From: Streptomyces sp. S.PNR 29
Lineage (GTDB): Bacteria > Actinomycetota > Actinomycetes > Streptomycetales > Streptomycetaceae
Length of the DNA: 64,000 bases
Assembly: GCF_030386795.1 (NCBI RefSeq)
Contig: NZ_JANUQM010000005.1
Span: 62,001 to 126,000, forward strand
Direction of reading: 5' to 3'
Part shown: in pieces, positions 17,779-25,113 of the stretch
Numbering within the stretch: position 1 is the stretch's first letter
Layout of the letters: the number at the start of each line of letters is the position of its first letter
Made by a program: the position numbers and the translations under genes
The notes under the pieces: model-generated
What the model saw: only the letters and a program-made list of their open reading frames with translations
What the model was told of the DNA's origin: nothing
Database searches by the model: none

Positions 17779-18645
17779 TCACCCCTTGAGTCCCGAGCTG
17801 GCCATGCCCTCCACGAGGAACCGCTGGAAGGCGAGGAAGAACAGGACGATCGGCAGCAGCGCGATCACCGACATCGCGAACATGGGGCCGAACGCGGAGC
17901 TGCTGGAGGCGTCCACGAACGACCTCAGCGCGAGCGTGAGCGTGAACTTCTCCGGGTCGAAGAGGTAGATGAGCTGGGTGAAGAAGTCGTTCCAGGTCCA
18001 GATGAAGGTGAAGATGGCCGTGGTGATCAGCGCCGGGCGGGTGAGCGGCAGGACGACCTGGAAGAAACTGCGGAAGGGGCCGCAGCCGTCGATGCGGGCC
18101 GCCTCCTCCAGTTCGCGCGGCAGGCCACGCATGAACTGCACGATGAGGAAGACGAAGAACGCCTCCGTGGCGAGGAACTTGGGCAGGATCAGCGGCCAGT
18201 AGGTGTTCACCAGGCCGAGCTGGTTGAAGATGATGTACTGCGGGATGAGCACCGCGTGGTGCGGCAGCATGATCGTCGCGATCATGAAGGCGAACAGCGG
18301 CCCGCGGAAGCGGAAGCGGAGCCGGGCGAAGGCGTAGGCGGCGAGCGAGCAGCTGATGACGTTGCCGAGGACCGCGCCGCCCGCGATCAGCAGGGAGTTG
18401 GTGAGCAGCCGCCAGATGGACACGTCGTTCACGCCGTCCAGGGCGGTCGTGTAGTTCGACCACTCCAGGCGGCTGGGGAGAAGATCGAGGCTCGCGATGA
18501 CCTCGTCGGCGGGTTTGAGCGAGGTGGCGAGCAGCCAGGCCAGCGGGTAGAGCATCACCAGCAGGGCGGCCAGGCAGCCGAGGTGCAGGGCGATCCGGCC
18601 CCAGCGGACGGGCTTGCGGGGAGCGGGAGTGGTGATGGTCGTCAT
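17779..18645 (-). CDS. Carbohydrate ABC transporter permease (CUT1, MalG-like)
   Basis: A 288-residue inner-membrane permease with six predicted helices and the EAA coupling loop EEAARIDGCGPFRSFFQVVLP, which contacts the ATPase. The N-terminal YPLAWLLATSLKP is typical of MalG/LacG-like proteins. It overlaps the preceding permease gene by 4 bases and works with it and the lipoprotein at 19583-20866. No ATPase gene accompanies the operon, as is usual for Streptomyces CUT1 systems that share MsiK. Confidence 0.92.
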   Translation of the reverse strand: MTTITTPAPRKPVRWGRIALHLGCLAALLVMLYPLAWLLATSLKPADEVIASLDLLPSRLEWSNYTTALDGVNDVSIWRLLTNSLLIAGGAVLGNVISCSLAAYAFARLRFRFRGPLFAFMIATIMLPHHAVLIPQYIIFNQLGLVNTYWPLILPKFLATEAFFVFLIVQFMRGLPRELEEAARIDGCGPFRSFFQVVLPLTRPALITTAIFTFIWTWNDFFTQLIYLFDPEKFTLTLALRSFVDASSSSAFGPMFAMSVIALLPIVLFFLAFQRFLVEGMASSGLKG

Positions 18646-19586
18646 CGGTCCCCCTCGGAGGCGTAGAAGACCCAGGAGCGCGCGGTGCGGAACAGCACCG
18701 CCGTGACGGCGCCGATGACGAGCAGCAGCACCCAGGCCATGGCAGAGGCGTAGCCCATGTGGGAGGCGACGAATCCGCGGTCGTAGAGGTACAGGGTGTA
18801 GACGAGGGTCGAGTCGGCGGGGCCGCCCTTGCCCGCGCCGATCGCGAAGGCGGGGGTGAACACCTGGAAGGCCTGGATGGTCTGCAGGACCAGGTTGAAG
18901 AAGAGCACCGGGGACAGCATCGGCACGGTGACGGACAGGAACTGCCGCCACTTCCCGGCCCCGTCCACGGCCGCCGCCTCGTACAGCTCGGCGGGGATCT
19001 GCTGGAGGCCCGCGAGGAAGATGACCATCGGAGCGCCGAACTGCCACACCGTCAGCAGCGCCACGGCCAGCAGCGCCCAGCCGGGCTTGTTGACCCAGCC
19101 GCCGGTGCCGAGCAGGTGGTCCACCGTTCCGCCGTCGTTGAAGACCGCCCGCCAGACGAGGGCGATGGACATGGAGGCGCCGAGGAGTGAGGGGGCGTAG
19201 AACGCGGAGCGGTAGAAGCCCTTGCCGCGCTTCATGGTCTTCAGGGCGAGCGCGACGACGAGCGCGAGCGCCAGTTGCAGGGGCACGGCGATCACGACGT
19301 AGGTCAGGGTCGTCACGACCGACCGCCAGTAGCGCGGGTCCTCGGTGAACATCTGCGTGTAGTTGCGCAGGCCCACCCAGCGCGGCGGGTTGAACAGGTC
19401 GTAGTCGGTGAAGGAGAGGTACAGCGACACGGCCATCGGCAGCAGCGTGAGGACGGTCGCGCCGAGTACCCAGGGGGACAGGAACACCCAGGCCGCGCCC
19501 TCGCGTTCGCGCTGCGGGCGCCGCTTCGAAGGCGCACCGGAGCGGGCGGCGGGGGCGGTGGGCGCGGGGACGTCGGTGGTGGTCAT
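18642..19586 (-). CDS. Carbohydrate ABC transporter permease (CUT1, MalF-like)
   Basis: A 314-residue permease with a cytoplasmic N-terminal basic region, six predicted helices and the EAA loop YEAAAVDGAGKWRQFLSVTVP. It forms the transmembrane channel with the MalG-like partner downstream. Both ends overlap neighbours by 4 bases (ATGA), so binding protein, MalF-like and MalG-like proteins are translationally coupled. LSFTDYDLFNPPRWVGLRNY is typical of sugar permeases of this class. Confidence 0.92.
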   Translation of the reverse strand: MTTTDVPAPTAPAARSGAPSKRRPQREREGAAWVFLSPWVLGATVLTLLPMAVSLYLSFTDYDLFNPPRWVGLRNYTQMFTEDPRYWRSVVTTLTYVVIAVPLQLALALVVALALKTMKRGKGFYRSAFYAPSLLGASMSIALVWRAVFNDGGTVDHLLGTGGWVNKPGWALLAVALLTVWQFGAPMVIFLAGLQQIPAELYEAAAVDGAGKWRQFLSVTVPMLSPVLFFNLVLQTIQAFQVFTPAFAIGAGKGGPADSTLVYTLYLYDRGFVASHMGYASAMAWVLLLVIGAVTAVLFRTARSWVFYASEGDR

Positions 19587-20866
19587 GACCTCAGTTCCGC
19601 CTTCGCCTCGGTGACGTAGTTCTCGGCCGCCTCGCGGGGCGACATGCGCTCGTACGACACCTGGTCGTAGTCGCGCTGGAAGGTGGTCTGCAGGGCGTTG
19701 TCGCCCGAGGGCGGGGCCTGGGGCGGGTCCTTGAGGGTGCCTTCGAGGGATGCCTGGAAGTCGGCGATGGTCTTGTCGAAGTCCTTGAGCTGCGGGGCGG
19801 TCTCCTCGCGGATGCTGTCGTTGACGGGGATGCCGCGGGTCGCGCCGAGGATCTTCGCCGCCTGCCGGTCGTTGATCATGAAGTCGACGAGCTGGGCGGC
19901 CTCCTTGGGGTGGTCGGTGTCGGCCGAGACGCCGAGGAACATCGACGGCTTGAAGTACTGGCCGGGCGTGCCGTCCTCCCCGGACGGCATCGGCGCGAGC
20001 GCCACGCCGCCCTTGACGAGGGCGAGGAAGCCGCTGGACGGGGCGTCCCAGTTGGTGTCGGCGGTGGCCTCGCCGCGTCCGAGCGGAGTGTTCTCGACAG
20101 AGCCGTCGAGCTGGGTGGTCTGCTCCGCCGGGGAGACGGCCCCCTCGCGGCGGAGCCCGTCGGTGAAGGTCCACCAGCGGGTGAGGTCGTCGGCGGTGAA
20201 GCCGAGGCCGCCGTCCTCGGTGTAGAGGGACTTGCCCTGGCCGCGCAGCCACACCTCGAAGGCGTCCTCGCTCTGCCCGGGGTCGGTGGCCCCCGGTCTG
20301 CCGGTCTTCTTCGCCAGGGCGCGCATGGCGTCGGCCCAGTCGCTCCAGGTCCAGCCCCGGCGGGGCAGCGGAACCCCGGACGCCTTCCACGCCTGGACGT
20401 CGTACACGACGGTCTCGGTGCCGCGGCCCTGCGGGACCGCGTACTGGGTGCCGTCCAGCCGGCCGGTGGCGAGCAGGCCCGCGTCGATGCCGCCGGTGCG
20501 CAGGACGGCCTTCTGCTTCGCCAGGTCGAGCAGGACCCCGCCGGAGGCGTACTGGTCGATCTGCCGGTAGTCGAGCTGCATCACGTCGGGGGCGTCGCCG
20601 CCCGCCGCCTGGATGGCGAGCTTCTGCTTGTAGGCCTCGTAGGCCGAGAACGATGTCTGGACCTGGATGTTCGGGTGCTGTTTCTCGAACAGGGCGACGG
20701 CCTGCTCGGTGCGTTCCGCGCGGTCGGGGTTACCCCACCACGTGTAGCGCAGCACGACCTTGCCGCCGCCGACCGACTCTCCGGATCCCCCGCATCCGGC
20801 CAGCACCGCACAGAGCACCAGTGCGGCGGCCGACGCGCAGAACCCCTTTGTCCTGTGTCCGGGCAT
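19583..20866 (-). CDS. Extracellular solute-binding lipoprotein (family 1, sugar)
   Basis: A 427-residue lipoprotein. The signal ends in a lipobox, AVLAGC, then a Gly/Ser linker. The mature part has family 1 features (VLRYTWWGNPDRAERTEQAV, PDVMQLDYRQIDQYAS, GTQYAVPQGRGTETVVYD), as in binding proteins for oligo- or monosaccharides. It captures substrate outside the membrane for the two permeases downstream. The oxidoreductase and DUF6807 genes upstream suggest an uncommon sugar or polyol rather than maltose. Substrate not predictable by eye. Confidence 0.92.
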   Translation of the reverse strand: MPGHRTKGFCASAAALVLCAVLAGCGGSGESVGGGKVVLRYTWWGNPDRAERTEQAVALFEKQHPNIQVQTSFSAYEAYKQKLAIQAAGGDAPDVMQLDYRQIDQYASGGVLLDLAKQKAVLRTGGIDAGLLATGRLDGTQYAVPQGRGTETVVYDVQAWKASGVPLPRRGWTWSDWADAMRALAKKTGRPGATDPGQSEDAFEVWLRGQGKSLYTEDGGLGFTADDLTRWWTFTDGLRREGAVSPAEQTTQLDGSVENTPLGRGEATADTNWDAPSSGFLALVKGGVALAPMPSGEDGTPGQYFKPSMFLGVSADTDHPKEAAQLVDFMINDRQAAKILGATRGIPVNDSIREETAPQLKDFDKTIADFQASLEGTLKDPPQAPPSGDNALQTTFQRDYDQVSYERMSPREAAENYVTEAKAELRS

Positions 20867-20930
20867 GCCGAGGTCACCTCTTCCTCTCCTCGGACTTCCT
20901 GTGGCCCCCCTTCCGGCCCCCCTCGCTCTG

Positions 20931-21698
20931 TTACTCGCCCTGGTACGGCAGGGTCGTGCCGGGCAGGTTGTACTCGTCCCGCCGGCCGCACATGCCGAAG
21001 CCGCCGAGCCTGGTGGGCGCGGCCTCGTACGCGGTGGCCTCGCCCAGGTACGCCGGCTCGCCGTCCGCCAGCGCGTCCAGCTGCGCGCCGGTGCGCTCGG
21101 CGGTGGCCAGCGCGCCGGCCCGCCACAGCTCGCGCCAGGCCGGCACCTTGGCGCGGACCAGGCGGGCGGCGGCGCGCTGGAACTCGCGGTACGGGCCGTT
21201 GTCGCCCGCGACGAGGGCCTCCCGCAGGGCGAGGTAGCCCTCGACGGCGAGGTCCCTGCGGCGCCGGGCCGCCGCCGCCGTCTGCGGTCCCGTGCCGGGC
21301 GGGAGAGCCGCCGCGGCCGCGTACTCGTCGGGGTCGGCGAGCACCTCGGGCGGGAAGGTGAACACCGCGTCCCCGGCCTCGGGCAGGCCACTGTTCTGCA
21401 TCAGCACGGTGATGCGCAGGTCGCCGCCCTGCACCATGCGGTGCACGGTGCCCGGCGTGAACCAGGCGACCGAGCCCGGCTCCAGGGGGATGTCCCGGTA
21501 GCCGTCGGGGCTCAGCGTCTGCACCGCGCCCCGGCCGCCGGTGACGACGTACGCCTCCGTGCACACCAGGTGCAGGTGCGGGCTGCCGCCGCACACTCCG
21601 TCGGCGGCCTCCCAGTCGTAGGCGCTCAGGTGGGACAGGCCGACGGCGCCGGGCAGCGGGTGCGGAAGGGCGGGCTTCACGACTGCGGGGTCGTTCAC
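20931..21698 (-). CDS. Cupin-domain protein of the sugar operon
   Basis: A 255-residue protein with an N-terminal cupin fold (residues about 30-110): GSPHLHLVCTEAYVVTGG and PGSVAWFTPGTVHRM supply candidate metal-binding His and Glu residues. The C-terminal half is helical with no motif that I recognise. It may be a sugar epimerase/isomerase or a sensor; known cupins vary widely. GTG at 21698 overlaps the stop of the DUF6807 gene (GTGA); a GTG three bases earlier is possible. It is followed, 64 bases on, by the binding-protein gene. Confidence 0.75.
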   Translation of the reverse strand: MNDPAVVKPALPHPLPGAVGLSHLSAYDWEAADGVCGGSPHLHLVCTEAYVVTGGRGAVQTLSPDGYRDIPLEPGSVAWFTPGTVHRMVQGGDLRITVLMQNSGLPEAGDAVFTFPPEVLADPDEYAAAAALPPGTGPQTAAAARRRRDLAVEGYLALREALVAGDNGPYREFQRAAARLVRAKVPAWRELWRAGALATAERTGAQLDALADGEPAYLGEATAYEAAPTRLGGFGMCGRRDEYNLPGTTLPYQGE

Positions 21699-22627
21699 CA
21701 CGGCAGGGCCTCCAGGTGGGTGCCGACGCGGTCGCGGTCCCAGGCGCCGTCGGCGACGACGATCCGGTAGCGGTAGGCGAAGGACTCGCCGGGCGGCAGC
21801 TCGAACTCCTCGAAGAACGCCCAGGAGAACGCGACCGTCGGGAACGGCTCGGAGCGCACGAACCAGTGCGACTCGTGGATCGCCCGTTTCTCGTCGAGGT
21901 TCTCCGGAGCGTGCGCGAAGACGAGCGTGGAGTGCGCGTCGACCTCGTCGTGCTGGGTGGTGAAGGCGAGCCACGGGCCCTGTGTGCCCATCAGCTTCCC
22001 GGCGTCGGCGTCGGTGTCCGGCGCGAAGACGGTACCGCCGGTGAAGTCGCGGGGCCCCCGCCACTGCAACCCGGTGTAGCCGGCCATCTCCCGGCCCGCG
22101 GTGGTCGGGGAGCCGAAGGCCAGGGGCTCGCCACGGATGTTGGTGAGGCGGATCGACCAGTCCAGGGCCCAGGCGCCGGCCTCCTCGTCGACCGAGTGGA
22201 CGGTCACCTCGCGCTTCTCCCGCGCCCACTCGGCGCCGCCGTTCTCCACCCAGGTGAGCTCCTCGGTGAAGGCGAGCCGGTCGTCCTCGACCGTGAACGC
22301 GGGGAAGCCGTCGTGCCGCATCGAGCCGACGCGCTCGGGAAGGGCGAGATACCCCTGGCCGTGGACGTAGCAGTTGCCGCCCCAGAAGTTCTGCCCGGAC
22401 AGGTGACTCGCCGTCATCTGCAGGCCCTTGTGCCAGCGGTGGTCGTTGGGACGGTAGCCGGTCACGGTGCGCCCGGCGAGGGTGCGCACCGGGTGGGCGT
22501 ACGGCTTGCGGGACTCGAAGGCGTCGGGATCGGGGCGGTAGACGTAGCGGAGGATCTCGGTCCCGTTGCCCGCCGCCGCGACCGCGATGTGGTCGCCGTA
22601 GGCGTGGCTGACTCGGATGGTGCTCAT
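21695..22627 (-). CDS. DUF6807 (PmoA-like) family protein
   Basis: A 310-residue cytoplasmic protein with the features of the DUF6807/PmoA family: RPYAHPVRTLAGRTVTGYRPNDHRWHKG-like segments, GQNFWGGNCYV and QGPWLAFTTQHD. Its members are usually found in sugar-catabolic operons with Gfo/Idh/MocA oxidoreductases; the reaction is unknown. A beta-rich, galactose-mutarotase-like fold is plausible. It overlaps the oxidoreductase gene upstream and the cupin gene downstream, each by 4 bases. Confidence 0.8.
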   Translation of the reverse strand: MSTIRVSHAYGDHIAVAAAGNGTEILRYVYRPDPDAFESRKPYAHPVRTLAGRTVTGYRPNDHRWHKGLQMTASHLSGQNFWGGNCYVHGQGYLALPERVGSMRHDGFPAFTVEDDRLAFTEELTWVENGGAEWAREKREVTVHSVDEEAGAWALDWSIRLTNIRGEPLAFGSPTTAGREMAGYTGLQWRGPRDFTGGTVFAPDTDADAGKLMGTQGPWLAFTTQHDEVDAHSTLVFAHAPENLDEKRAIHESHWFVRSEPFPTVAFSWAFFEEFELPPGESFAYRYRIVVADGAWDRDRVGTHLEALPW

Positions 22628-23739
22628 GCGCGCTCCTTGGGGGCCCAGTCGGGGTGCTCGCCGTGCATGGCCGTGTAGAAGGGGTCGCCGGGTCCGATCT
22701 CGCCCGCGTGCACCGGGTGCCCCGTGAACGCCGCCTTGTAGAGGGCGGCGGCGAACTCCAGGGTGGCGCGGGCGTCGGTGCCGCTGCCGGGCGGCCGGAC
22801 ACCGTTGTCGTACGCGTCGAGGAGGGCACCGAGCTGCGCCGCGTGCGAGCTGGGGGTGTCCGAGGCGGGGGTGCTCCAGGCGGCGGCACGGTCGGGAGCC
22901 ACGTGCGGGGCCGGGGTGTAGACCCAGTCGTCGTTGCGGTGTCCGTACAGGTGGGTCAGCTCGACCGTCGCGTCGGCGCAGTCGACGCGGACACGGCTCA
23001 CCTCGTCCGGGGAGAGCACGCTGTTGACGACGGTGGCGAGGGCGCCGTTCTCGAAGCGCACGAGGGCCGTCGAGACGTCCTCGCTCTCGGTGTCTTGCAC
23101 GAGCCGCGCCGCCATGGCCCGGACCTCCGCCCACGGGCCGAGCAGGTGCAGCAGCAGATCGTACTGGTGGATGCCGTGGCCCATCGTCGGCCCGCCGCCC
23201 TCGCTGGCCCAGCGCCCGCGCCACGGCACGGCGTAGTACTCGGCGTCGCGGTGCCAGGTGGTCTGGCAGTGGGCGACCCGTGGGGCGCCCAGCTCGCCGC
23301 TGGTGATCAGCTCGCGGGCGTGCACCGCGCCGGAGCCGTAGCGGTGCTGGAAGACCACGGACGCGTACGCCCCCGACGCCTCCTCGGCCGCCGCGATGTC
23401 GTCGTACTCGGCGAGCGACAGACACAGCGGCTTCTCGCACAGCACCCAGGCACCCGCCTTCAGCGCCGCCACCGTCTGCTCCCGGTGCAGCGCCGGCGGC
23501 GTACCGATCAGCACCAGATCGGGGTGTACGGCGTCCAGCATCGCGCCGACCGAGGTGAATCCGGCGACCTCCCCGCCCGCCAGTTCCCGGAAGTCGTCGA
23601 GCCTGCCCTGGTCCACATCGACGGCGGCCACCAGCTCCACCCGATCGCGGTGGGCTCTGAGCGCGGCCAGATGGCTGCCGCTGACGATGGCGCCGGTGCC
23701 GATGACGGCGGCGCGGCGGCGGGCTGGGAGCGGGGACAT
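22624..23739 (-). CDS. Gfo/Idh/MocA-family NAD(P)-dependent oxidoreductase
   Basis: A 371-residue protein with an N-terminal Rossmann fold (AAVIGTGAIVSGSHLAAL) and the family EKP motif (CEKPLCLSLAEYDD), with Lys as catalytic residue, then the Gfo/Idh C-terminal beta-sheet domain (GPTMGHGIHQYDLLLHLLG). It oxidises or reduces a sugar or polyol such as an inositol isomer. It is the first gene of the minus-strand operon reaching to 17177. GGAGGA precedes the ATG; a LacI-type dyad lies 37 bases upstream. Confidence 0.9.
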   Translation of the reverse strand: MSPLPARRRAAVIGTGAIVSGSHLAALRAHRDRVELVAAVDVDQGRLDDFRELAGGEVAGFTSVGAMLDAVHPDLVLIGTPPALHREQTVAALKAGAWVLCEKPLCLSLAEYDDIAAAEEASGAYASVVFQHRYGSGAVHARELITSGELGAPRVAHCQTTWHRDAEYYAVPWRGRWASEGGGPTMGHGIHQYDLLLHLLGPWAEVRAMAARLVQDTESEDVSTALVRFENGALATVVNSVLSPDEVSRVRVDCADATVELTHLYGHRNDDWVYTPAPHVAPDRAAAWSTPASDTPSSHAAQLGALLDAYDNGVRPPGSGTDARATLEFAAALYKAAFTGHPVHAGEIGPGDPFYTAMHGEHPDWAPKERA

Positions 23740-23775
23740 GCGGTCCTCCTCGGACGTACGGCGGACAGCCCTCAC

Positions 23776-23789
23776 AGAAAGCGCTTGCA
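23776..23789 (-). promoter_or_regulatory. LacI/GalR-type operator in the leader of the sugar operon
   Basis: AGAAAGCGCTTGCA has a perfect AAGCGCTT core and the central CG dyad typical of LacI/GalR operators. It lies 37-50 bases before the oxidoreductase start. No LacI gene is adjacent; the only one in the window (55106) has a differently built operator. A distant regulator is therefore likely. The rest of the 23740-23889 gap shows no gene. Confidence 0.6.
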
Positions 23790-23889
23790 CCGTGACACTA
23801 GGCGGGGATCGAATGTCAGGACAACCCCTCGCGCGGTGATGTTGGAAAGACGTGTCCCCACGACAGCCTTTCCCGGACGTCGAGGGAGG

Positions 23890-25083
23890 TCACCTCGGCT
23901 GCCGTGCCGTCACCGGCCGGTCGTCCCTCAGCTCGGCGAAGAGCTCCCGGGCCCGGCCCGCGTCCCAGCGCACGGCGCTGCCCTGAGGAGTGGCGAGATC
24001 CGGGTCGGAGACGGGGACGTTGAGCTGCCTGCCGTTGCCGGCGGTGACATCGCGCATCGCCTGGAGCAGCGAGCCCAGCTGCGGCAGGTCCGTGCCCTTG
24101 TCCACCACGAGAGTGTCCAGTCCCGCGTCGAGGGTCGGGAAGGCCTTGGCCGGGTTGAGCAGGGCGCCCGGCGTGGCCGCTTTGGCGGCGAGCGCGGCCA
24201 GGAACCTCTGCTGGTTCCGGGTGCGGCCCAGGTCTCCCTGGGCCTCCTGCTTGCGCTGCCGGACGAACGCCAGCGCCTCGGCACCGTCGAGGGTCTGGCA
24301 ACCCCTGGGCAGGTTCGCGCCCGAGTTCTCGTCCCTGATCGCCCGGTCGAGGCACATCTCCACGCCGCCGACCGCGTCCACGACACCGACGAACCCCGCG
24401 AAACCGATTTCGGCGTAGTGGTCGACGTGCAGCCCGGTGTTGCGCTCCACGGTCCGCACGAGCAGGTCGGGTCCGCCCAGCGAGAACGCCGCGTTCAGCT
24501 TGTTCGGGGCGGCGGAGTACCGCTTGCCGGTGCCCGGATCGACGTACGGCGGGATGGTCACCCACGAGTCGCGGGGCAGGCTCATCATCGTGGTGCCGTG
24601 GGCGCCGGTGTGCAGCAGGATCATCGAGTCGGTGCGGCGGCCCTCCGCCGAGCCGGTGCGCAGATCCTTCTTGTCCTGCTCCGACAGGCCTTCGCGGCTG
24701 TCGGAGCCGACGACGAGGTAGTTGGTGCCCTTGCCGGGTGCCGCGCGGCTCCCGATCGTGCCGAGGTCGACCTGCTGGTCGAGTTCGGTGTCGGCCCACA
24801 CGTAGGTGCCGAGGGCGGGCCCGAGCAGCCCGGCCAGCAGGACGGCCACCAGCCGCCGCCCCGGGCGCCGCCTGCGGGATCTCCTGCCGCGGTGCCCCGT
24901 CCTGCTCTCCTGGGGCGGGCGTCCGTCGCCCATACGGCCCGGGGGCGCGGGTGAGGGCATGCCGGGCAGGGGTGCCGTCCGCGTCGGGGGCGGGGACCCG
25001 TTCCCGGGCCTCCCGCTCCCTGTGATGACGCGTGTCGGCTCGCGCCCGTCGTCGCCCGTCGCACGGGCAGTCCAGTCGTTCAT
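23890..25083 (-). CDS. LCP (LytR-CpsA-Psr) family cell-wall ligase
   Basis: A 397-residue type II membrane protein: a long basic, Pro-rich cytoplasmic N-terminus (1-75), one membrane helix (about 77-95), and an extracytoplasmic LCP domain (NYLVVGSDSR, RTDSMILLH, SLPRDSWV, NKLNAAFSLGG, CQTLDGAEALAFVRQRK) with the conserved Arg and Asp residues that handle the polyprenyl pyrophosphate. LCP enzymes attach glycopolymers to peptidoglycan. It lies 30 bases downstream of the glycosyltransferase fusion on the same strand, so it may anchor the polymer made by that protein. Confidence 0.9.
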   Translation of the reverse strand: MNDWTARATGDDGREPTRVITGSGRPGNGSPPPTRTAPLPGMPSPAPPGRMGDGRPPQESRTGHRGRRSRRRRPGRRLVAVLLAGLLGPALGTYVWADTELDQQVDLGTIGSRAAPGKGTNYLVVGSDSREGLSEQDKKDLRTGSAEGRRTDSMILLHTGAHGTTMMSLPRDSWVTIPPYVDPGTGKRYSAAPNKLNAAFSLGGPDLLVRTVERNTGLHVDHYAEIGFAGFVGVVDAVGGVEMCLDRAIRDENSGANLPRGCQTLDGAEALAFVRQRKQEAQGDLGRTRNQQRFLAALAAKAATPGALLNPAKAFPTLDAGLDTLVVDKGTDLPQLGSLLQAMRDVTAGNGRQLNVPVSDPDLATPQGSAVRWDAGRARELFAELRDDRPVTARQPR

Positions 25084-25113
25084 CGGCCTGTCCAGTCGCT
25101 CAGCGCATGGGGA

